Of a DNA stretch of 64,000 nt, positions 56,730 through 64,000 are shown piece after piece. Positions within the stretch are counted from its first letter, which is position 1. Each line of letters starts with the position of its first letter. Where the stretch lies: positions 29,417,060-29,481,059 of the forward strand of contig OW203768.1 in the NCBI GenBank assembly GCA_934045905.1, given 5' to 3'. Under the pieces are notes generated by a model. That model searched no databases. It had not been told where the DNA came from and saw only the letters and a list, made by a program, of their open reading frames with translations. This DNA comes from Leuctra nigra. Taxonomy: Eukaryota; Arthropoda; Insecta; Plecoptera; Leuctridae. The position numbers and the translations under genes are program-made.

Positions 56730-59700
56730 TCTTAGGGGTGATACACTAGTTTCAAAAAACTGATATCAAAAAAAATATATATACTACCATTAAAACTTGG
56801 CAACAACCATAAATAAACTGTCCCTTTTATTTTTTGGCATCCATTATTACAATAACTTATATTATAAGAAGGGGTGGAACTGAACCCCTAACCCACCCAT
56901 TTTTTTAACTAACAATAAGTAACCAACAAGCCTAACGAAACTAAGGCATAGAGCAATTACATTGAGAAATGAAGTCTTTTGTTAGCAATACAATAATAGC
57001 CCACAAGAAACGATATTTAGTTCATTTTCTAGCCATTAGGAGCGGTCTCAACAGGGTATCTGAAAGATGTACCTAGATATAATTATAATATGTAAATATA
57101 TTCATAAACATAATAGCATAATGGTGCGTAACCCTCCCTGTGTTAATGTAACGTGGAGTTGGGAATTTGCATGGCACACGTTGATAGGTGTGAAAATGCA
57201 AATGTGGGGTGTTAATGTTATAATACAGTTGAACAGACGGTAAGGTGGATGTAATGAAGAAGTGGCGAAGGGTGAAACATGCTTGCCATGCGCTACACAT
57301 TCATATTGTTACTTGATTTGAATTGTGCTTGATTTATGTCTGTCATGGTTCAAGTTTTCAGCAGTTTATAATTCTATTTTCTGCAAGTTTGCACAAAATG
57401 GAAAATAATATTAGAAAAATATTAGAATCTAGGAGGGTGCAAAAAAGTATGACGTACCGAAATCGTTCTCAATTTGATTTAATTCATCACAAATTTAAAA
57501 AAAAAAGTTTGATAGAAATGTTGCAAACATTCTTTGTTTTTGATAATCCCAAAATATTAGACAGTGCTTTTATAAGAGTAATTGTTTTTATGGGTAAAAT
57601 ATGACAATACCATAACGAGATTCAAGATTCAACATGTTTTCTCTATCTTATTAACATAGTGGCATTTAGTGATTTACCCCTAACAAGTCAGTGTACTGTT
57701 ATAGTGAAACACACTATACATCGAACTACTGTGCACAATATACTACCAACATGAAGAATTCCGACCCCGGTGGTGTTACCCTAACTACGAGCAAATATAT
57801 TACTAAATGAGTAATGTATTTGCTACGAATACTATCTAGTATTTCATGATTATGTACCAACCTTTGCCGTGGAAAGTATGCCAAGCTCGAAAGACGGATC
57901 ATACACTGCAACGAACGAAAGAAATTGTCAAGAAACTTCAAAGAAATTCTACTACTTGGCGTTTTATTTTTGAAATCCAAAATCAAGAACACGGCAGGTT
58001 TAATTTTTAATTTTTTGGAAATAAAATATCTGCTTCCATCGGGGTCGGAATCTCAAAGATATTGACATCTCCTGAGCGTTTATTACTTTTATTTGTGAAT
58101 GTTTTTGAATGCCTACCTTGCAGCTTGAGTTTAGGACCAGGATGTTAGTTTAGACATTCAACAGTTTGTAGCAATACAACAGGAACATGGCATGCTTCAT
58201 ACACATATGATAGTACAGAGGGTAGTTGTGTTTCATTGGGATCTCAACACACAGTCAAAACACCAACATTCGGGAACCAGGTTTATTCTGGTATCTGAAA
58301 TTCACAAATACAGAAATAAAAGAATTTGTGGGACTTATTTTGGAATTTTATGAGAATCATCCGATTAAATAGAATTTGCATTAATATTGAGCCAATTTAT
58401 AGGGCGTGCCAAATAATTAATAAATCAAATTGCAATGAATTTAGAGATGTGCCATATTTCAGAGCAATTCAGAATTCAGAATCTTATAGTTGTCTGACAA
58501 ATCAACATGATATGTAACTCAAAATCAGCTGTCTAATTTTACATTTTTAGAGGTATTGAAAAATAAGCAGCACAATTTAGGTAATAACCCCATAAGACCT
58601 AGTACTAATAGTCAAGTTGCAATCTAAAATAAAATATAATGCAGTCTTAAAATAGTTTGGAATTGTCACAGACATCATTCAAAGAAAACAAACTTAAAGT
58701 GGCGCAATAACAGAAAATTGAAACTGATTCCATTCAAAGAAACGACGTAAAATCACTCTAAATTTACCTTAAAACATCACATTTAAATTCCCAACTAGAT
58801 AATAGACACATTTAGATAAGAGAATTCAATCTGCCTAGACGAAATAGAATATTACTATCAAACCTAGTCTAACTTGGGGAGGGTATATAATTCAAACTAG
58901 CAATTGTTGGAAACATTCCCCTATAATAGTAATTGCTTGGCGCACACGACGATCTACGAAACCCATTGTAAATCCAAACGACGAAGATCTTTGATAGGCT
59001 ACGAGATCCTTATCTAAAGGATGAAAACTCTTCGGATGGTTTTATGATAACAGTTCGGTAGCATGCGACATGGCACAAGGTAGTACCACCCCATCGGGAT
59101 AAAATACAAGACAGTTCAGCAGGACTGAAATATAATGGTTTGTTGGATGTGAGGGGTATGATATTCTATTTGGTTCGTTGGAGTGATGTTTAGGTTAGAC
59201 TGTGAGTTGTATTAAATTTTAATATTTCATATAGTTATTTAGGAGTCGCGTGATGTCGGGGTTGACTTTTGATGTCGCGATGTTTTGTGGATAATGAAGT
59301 GGGCTTCTGGAGACAGGGATGAACAAAATAAAAATACTTTTTTACAAGGGGGAAATTTGGCATTAAAAATAAGTTTCTGAGCTTTCGAATTTCATAATAT
59401 AACAATTTCGTCCTTATTTAGTGCGTCAGATAATATTTTGTTGGCCATCAAATATAATAAAATGCTGTATAGGTCATAAAGGCTGAAATCAGATTTAAAC
59501 TGCTGTAAAGCGCTCTGAATTAAGCGTTTTATTCAATGTTCAAACAAAATTTTTACGGTATAGGTGCCATTAGAGTCAGTCAAGTTTGCTTTTTTAAAAT
59601 GTTAATTCGTAAAAAATCTAACAATAAAGAACAAATATTAACAAAAGCCATGATTATTTGCCATTCCCCTTTTCATTTATACCCTTTCAAAAATTCGACA

Positions 59701-59760
59701 ATAGAAAATGAACAAGTCAGATTTTTGAATACTATTTTTGATCGTTTATTTTAAAAAGTA
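56730..59760. other. Unannotated AT-rich sequence
   Basis: Open frames up to 93 codons (57323-57604) show Lys/Arg-rich or random-looking peptides without domains. No repeat family was recognised. Confidence 0.35.
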
Positions 59761-59767
59761 ATATAAT

Positions 59768-61576
59768 CTAGTGGAGCGGTCGCTCCACGCCAGCCAAGTC
59801 GTACGGCGCGCACACTCTCAAATAAAGGCTGGAGCAAACCCACTTTTACTGTAAGCATCAAAGTGGCATTTTCGGCCTACTGGATCTTAAAATTGGGAAA
59901 TCTCACATTGTTGCGATATATCTTAATTTCGAGCTATGGCCCACCCTACAACATATACCAAATTTGGGAACAATAGGTTACGCCCTTTGCACGCTAGAGG
60001 GCCGTGAAAACAGTGTTTTAGGGCGGTTTTCATAATAATAATCTCAGTAGTAGTAGTCTCCTGGAATTCAAATCCGGTAACATGGCCACAGCCAAAACGG
60101 CTGAACCGATTGATCTCACATTTTTACCACGTGTGCACTTTTGGCGTCTGATTTAACCTTCACCCCATGAATTTTTTGTGCCGCCATTTTGAAACCGGAA
60201 GTGACGTCATATCTCAACAACGGCTAGACCGATTGGAACGAAAATAGCGCCAAACGATTCGGACGGTCATCTATATGGATAATCAATAGCAACAGACTAA
60301 AATTTATGTTAACGAAACCGGTAATGACGTCATGAAATTTAATTCATCGATTGGCATTTCGGCAACAAATTTGATCCAATTATTTTGATATTTATGTAAC
60401 GTATGTTCTTTTGTGATATTATTTGACTTGATATAAAACCAACCGGAAGCCGCCATTTTGAAACCAGAAATGACATCATATCTTAATAACGTCTTAATAG
60501 ATTTAAACGAAACCAACGCTAAGCAATTTAGACGGTCAACTTTATGTATTATCATCAATAATATTTGCAGTTTCCCATACTGAAACCGGAAATGACGTCA
60601 CACATTTTAAAAATCGCACAAATTTACATTTTGATGCAATAAATATACTATTTGAGACTGCTTATAATAAAATGAAATCATGTTTAAATTATAATTCAAG
60701 AGGTCAGTGATTTCAGCAGCCATTTTGAAATCGGAAGAAACGACGTAATATCTCGAAAACTGGTTGACAGATCGGTATGAAACTAGTGCCAAACGATTCG
60801 GAAGGACATCTCTATGGAATAGGAACAGTCAAACTAGAATTTTCCTATTTATAAGGCCGGAAATGACGTCATTCAAATTTATAAATCATTATAATCCCCT
60901 CCTATACAATAAATACATATTCAGAAAGCTAAAAATGATACACATCATTTATAGTTATAAATTCTATGTGGCAGTGCAGAAAGTTCAGCGGCCATTTTGA
61001 AAACCGACGTGTTGCCATATCTCGGAACTGGGTTGACCGATTGGAATGAAACCTTTGTTTTTTTCATGAGAATAACCAAATTGTAAAGGGTAATTTTTTT
61101 TAAAGGATTTAGTAATTGTTCATGTGATATGTGTCACACGTAAGTTGTAAGAATAAACTAAAAAAAGTAGTGATATCCCCATAAAAAACACTCCGTGTAA
61201 AAATACCAGCCAAGTCTCTTCAACTTAAAAAAAATAATGAAATCTAAAAATTCTGCACTGAAAAGTAGTGATATCAAAAAATTAGCCAAGTCAAAACTTT
61301 ATTTGAAAATCAAAAAATACTTGGCGCATCGTTTTTTTAGGGCATTATAGGTATACTATGTATATGTATATTTCATGTATAATTTATAATTGGCTTATAC
61401 TTCCAAGCTATTTATGTACACGATGCGCCAAGTATTTTTTGATTTTCAAATAAAGTTTTGACTTGGCTAATTTTTTGATATCACTACTTTTCAGTGCAGA
61501 ATTTTTAGATTTCATTATTTTTTTTAAGTTGAAGAGACTTGGCTGGTATTTTTACACGGAGTGTTTTTTATGGGTA
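59768..61576 (-). mobile_element. Helentron/HINE-like non-autonomous element, copy 2
   Basis: This 1.81-kb copy is the reverse complement of the element at 29931-32547, without the LINE insertion. It starts with CTAG and the stem GTGGAGCGGTCGCTCCAC (59771-59788), continues through the (ATT)/(AGT) stretch (60030-60058) and the modules with GCCGCCATTTTGAAACC (60179, 60450, 60717, 60990), and ends in the fold-back unit 61178-61574, finishing TTTTTTATGGGTA. CRE-type TGACGTCA boxes sit at about 60202, 60326, 60592 and 60864. The order and spacing of all parts agree between the copies, so these are two insertions of one family in opposite orientation, 27 kb apart. Confidence 0.75.
61178..61574. repeat. 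Terminal long hairpin of copy 2
   Basis: The arms of about 153 bp run from CCCATAAAAAACACTCCGTG to TACTTGGCGCATCG and back again from CGATGCGCCAAGTATTTTTT to CACGGAGTGTTTTTTATGGG. They are practically perfect reverse complements separated by about 90 bp of AT-rich loop. A transcript across it would form a long double-stranded RNA. Confidence 0.9.
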
Positions 61577-61599
61577 ATATTTTACATGAATTCCTCGTA

Positions 61600-64000
61600 C
61601 TTATGATGAATGATACATCAGAACAAACTCCCCCATTTGGCATTGATATAAAGAGAAAAATCGGGTGTATGAAATATCTAACATTTGTTATTAAAATGTC
61701 GTGAATGTATAGTAAAAAGAAAAGGGGGAAATGATATTTATTATTATATTTCCTCCATAGCTACAAAACGCTACTCCGTTATATAATTCAATACAATAAT
61801 ATGGAAAATCTTGTGCATTGTTATTGCATGCGCTAGGAACAATATGTTCCCATCTCTCCTTTCACTCAGTTTAACTTGATTTATGTGAAGTGGAAGGAGA
61901 ACAAAATGGCGGTGGCGAACGCTTACAATAATTTAACCGAACTTCAAAATGGAACCGTTATTAATCAGGAATTCTCTACATTTATTGTAGTGAAACTATT
62001 ATGCAGAAATTGCTAATAGTTTCATATACAAGTTCGTAAAAAATGTGATCATAATTCTTATGTAAAAAGAAACGTCCAACTTAATTGATAACAAATTCAT
62101 ATCAATAAATTCATGCAATAAGGGTACATTCAAATTAGGGCATTTTGAAAAAGGGTTGAACACATTTATTTACAACAAGCAAGTGAAAATAATGGGGGCA
62201 TGTTATCCGGTTTAAAATCATAAATTGCATATACTTAGGTTTTGACGTGCAAGTTATAGATAGTCAGATGGTTTGTATACTCATTGATTCCCAGTAACAT
62301 GTTTGAACATAATCAAAAGGCGAAGATTGAGAACAAAACAAGAGTTCAACGACAATTTCTTCCATTTCCCCTCCTAAAAACACAAAAACGACGGCCTCCA
62401 ATGTTATTCGCTGTAGAGTCTGGATTTTCACTGATACTCTGGAATCCAAATCCAGCCCCTTGCACCTTCTAACCCCCCTCCCCCCCCCACTCACGCGGGG
62501 GTGCTAAGAGAAATCTATCCGACGAATTCAATTTCCAAGAGTCTCTGTCAATGCGGCCCAATGATACACTTGGGGACGCCTGGCGTCGGTAGAGCGTCGG
62601 TGGCGTCGGTATGCGAAGCGTCGGTGGAAAACTTACACGAGAAGAAAGGGAAAACCAGAGAAACTTTAAAATGGAGTTTAATTTATGTTTTTCAATAGTA
62701 TCGAATGTGTTGAATCATTTGTATATCAGTATAGGTAGACAAAGTATAAGATTAAGGTTTAGACAAGAGTGAAAAAAAAATCAATTTTGAATTTTAAGGA
62801 GGACACCCCATTTTTTCTACAGAACAGGTACCAATTAGATACAAATAAGTGAACGAAATTGCTATTTTTCTATATTTTTGTGTGTATCTTTGTGAAATAA
62901 ATAATTAAACTATACTATGGATTTGAAGAAATATATAGTAAACAAATCGATTATAAATACGTGAGTCAATAAACTTAATCATACAATAGATTTTGAATTA
63001 GAACCCAAAATGGAAGAGGACAAAGTATTTTGAGCTACCTACTTAAAAAAATCCGACGACGCATTTATTATAACGAACCATTAAAATCCATTAACAAAAT
63101 ATCGAAACTGCATCACTCATTTCATAATAAACTTCAATAATATAAAATGATCAATTGCTGTCAACTTGCAAATTGTCTGACCGCACTCGCTCTATTGTCA
63201 AAATGCCTCCCCGAAATGATAAACTGGTTGTTAGGTTTGTGAAAACGTCTGTTTGCCGAAAGAATCGAACTGCGGAGTTGTAGATATTTTTTCTTTCACA
63301 TCTCCCCAGCCCCCATATGCCTCGCTTACCTGTCACGAAATTCACTTTTCATTGAGAAATCTGATAATTGATTGCCCGGAACGATTACGAGGCTTTGCTG
63401 TTCGATGCTAATAGATATCGGCAAGTATTAATTGTCTAGGTTTGACAGCGTAGACATTGATTTTATTCAATGTTTAATGTAAAAACCCCCGAGGCAGTTG
63501 GACAACTTGGTGCATCGGATTTGCAGCATGGAAAACACTTTCGACGTTTATTTACGGTATTTTTTGTTCAAAAGAACTAGCTCACAGATGTAATATAATT
63601 TTTAGTACTATACCTCTTTGAGATTAATTTATTTTATTAAAATTGTATCTAATAAATGATATCTTTCAATTACTTTGTTTTTTCAACTATTCCCTATTTA
63701 ATAAAAATGTCGGTACCTTATTTCCATTTATTACCTGCTGCCGTCATTGTTGGAAGTTAAAAATATCAAGAAAAATTACGATTTACAATCTTTTTATATG
63801 TTTAAAAAATGTGCTCCTAACTTCAAGAAAGTATTGTTTTAAAATACATTTTTGTTTGTACATATTGTACAAGATTGCTACGGGATTTGAAATATTGCAT
63901 CCTCACCTACACACTCCCTGTTTGTTTGTGTTGCATTTTCATTGACAGCATCGTACACAATTCGTCGCAATTGAGTGGCTTTCTTTCTGTTGAAAAATCC
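61600..64000. other. Unannotated; short GCGTCGGT repeat and a unique block
   Basis: GCGTCGGT occurs four to five times at 62582-62631. A unique higher-complexity stretch at 63360-63480 (ATTGCCCGGAACGATTACGAGG, AAGTATTAATTGTCTAGG) may be conserved non-coding DNA. No gene, RNA or known repeat is otherwise supported. Confidence 0.3.

Noticed and set aside
29931..61576. CRISPR-like or phage-like organisation of repeats
   Set aside because: The sequence is eukaryotic; repeats are dispersed transposons and minisatellites, without spacer-repeat regularity or cas-type genes.

Overview
This is a eukaryotic, AT-rich, gene-poor window. I could not find one host protein-coding exon, rRNA or intact tRNA that I would defend. 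It reads as intergenic or deep intronic DNA from a metazoan, most likely an arthropod. The evidence is the mobile-element mix: a Penelope-like element with minimal hammerhead ribozymes, a 5'-truncated jockey/CR1-like LINE, piggyBac-, hAT- and Harbinger-type non-autonomous elements, tRNA-derived SINEs and a Helentron/HINE-like family. A hemipteran is possible, but that is a guess. A 200-base N gap lies at 50791-50990.

Layout. 1-9100 is mostly unique AT-rich sequence with a small MITE (1550-1656), a dispersed repeat seen twice (2696 and 3750), a purine-rich tract and an (ATC)n microsatellite. 9100-11500 holds a poly-G tract, a piggyBac-like element with TTAA ends (9649-10226) and a CG-rich inverted/tandem repeat. 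12650-28600 carries SINE copies, tRNA-like SINE heads, an inverted pair of Harbinger-like MITEs (14461 and 18882), several fold-back elements and unique blocks rich in ATTA cores that could be conserved non-coding elements. 29931-32547 is a large non-autonomous element interrupted by a LINE fragment; its sister copy lies inverted at 59768-61576. 34590-35240 is a 31+32 bp higher-order minisatellite. 38614-38955 is a hAT-like element with a perfect 8-bp target duplication. 39470-40920 is a 5'-truncated Penelope-like element. 41179-44402 is a pair of roughly 610-bp inverted arms. 45612-45847 is a near-perfect palindrome carrying two hammerhead motifs. 48231-48612 is another fold-back, and 52087-52430 a 15-bp minisatellite.

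The most interesting signals are: (1) the 1.8-kb element, present twice in inverted orientation, whose body is about four ~270-bp modules packed with adjacent CRE (TGACGTCA), ETS (CCGGAAGTG) and YY1-like (AAAATGGCGGC) motifs and which ends in a 150-bp-arm hairpin; (2) Penelope-type minimal hammerhead ribozymes, one downstream of the RT-endonuclease ORF and two facing each other in a 236-bp palindrome; (3) the repeated occurrence of poly(dG)/poly(dC) runs of 13-26 bases in AT-rich DNA. There is no operon-like or pathway organisation; the parts relate to each other by transposition history.
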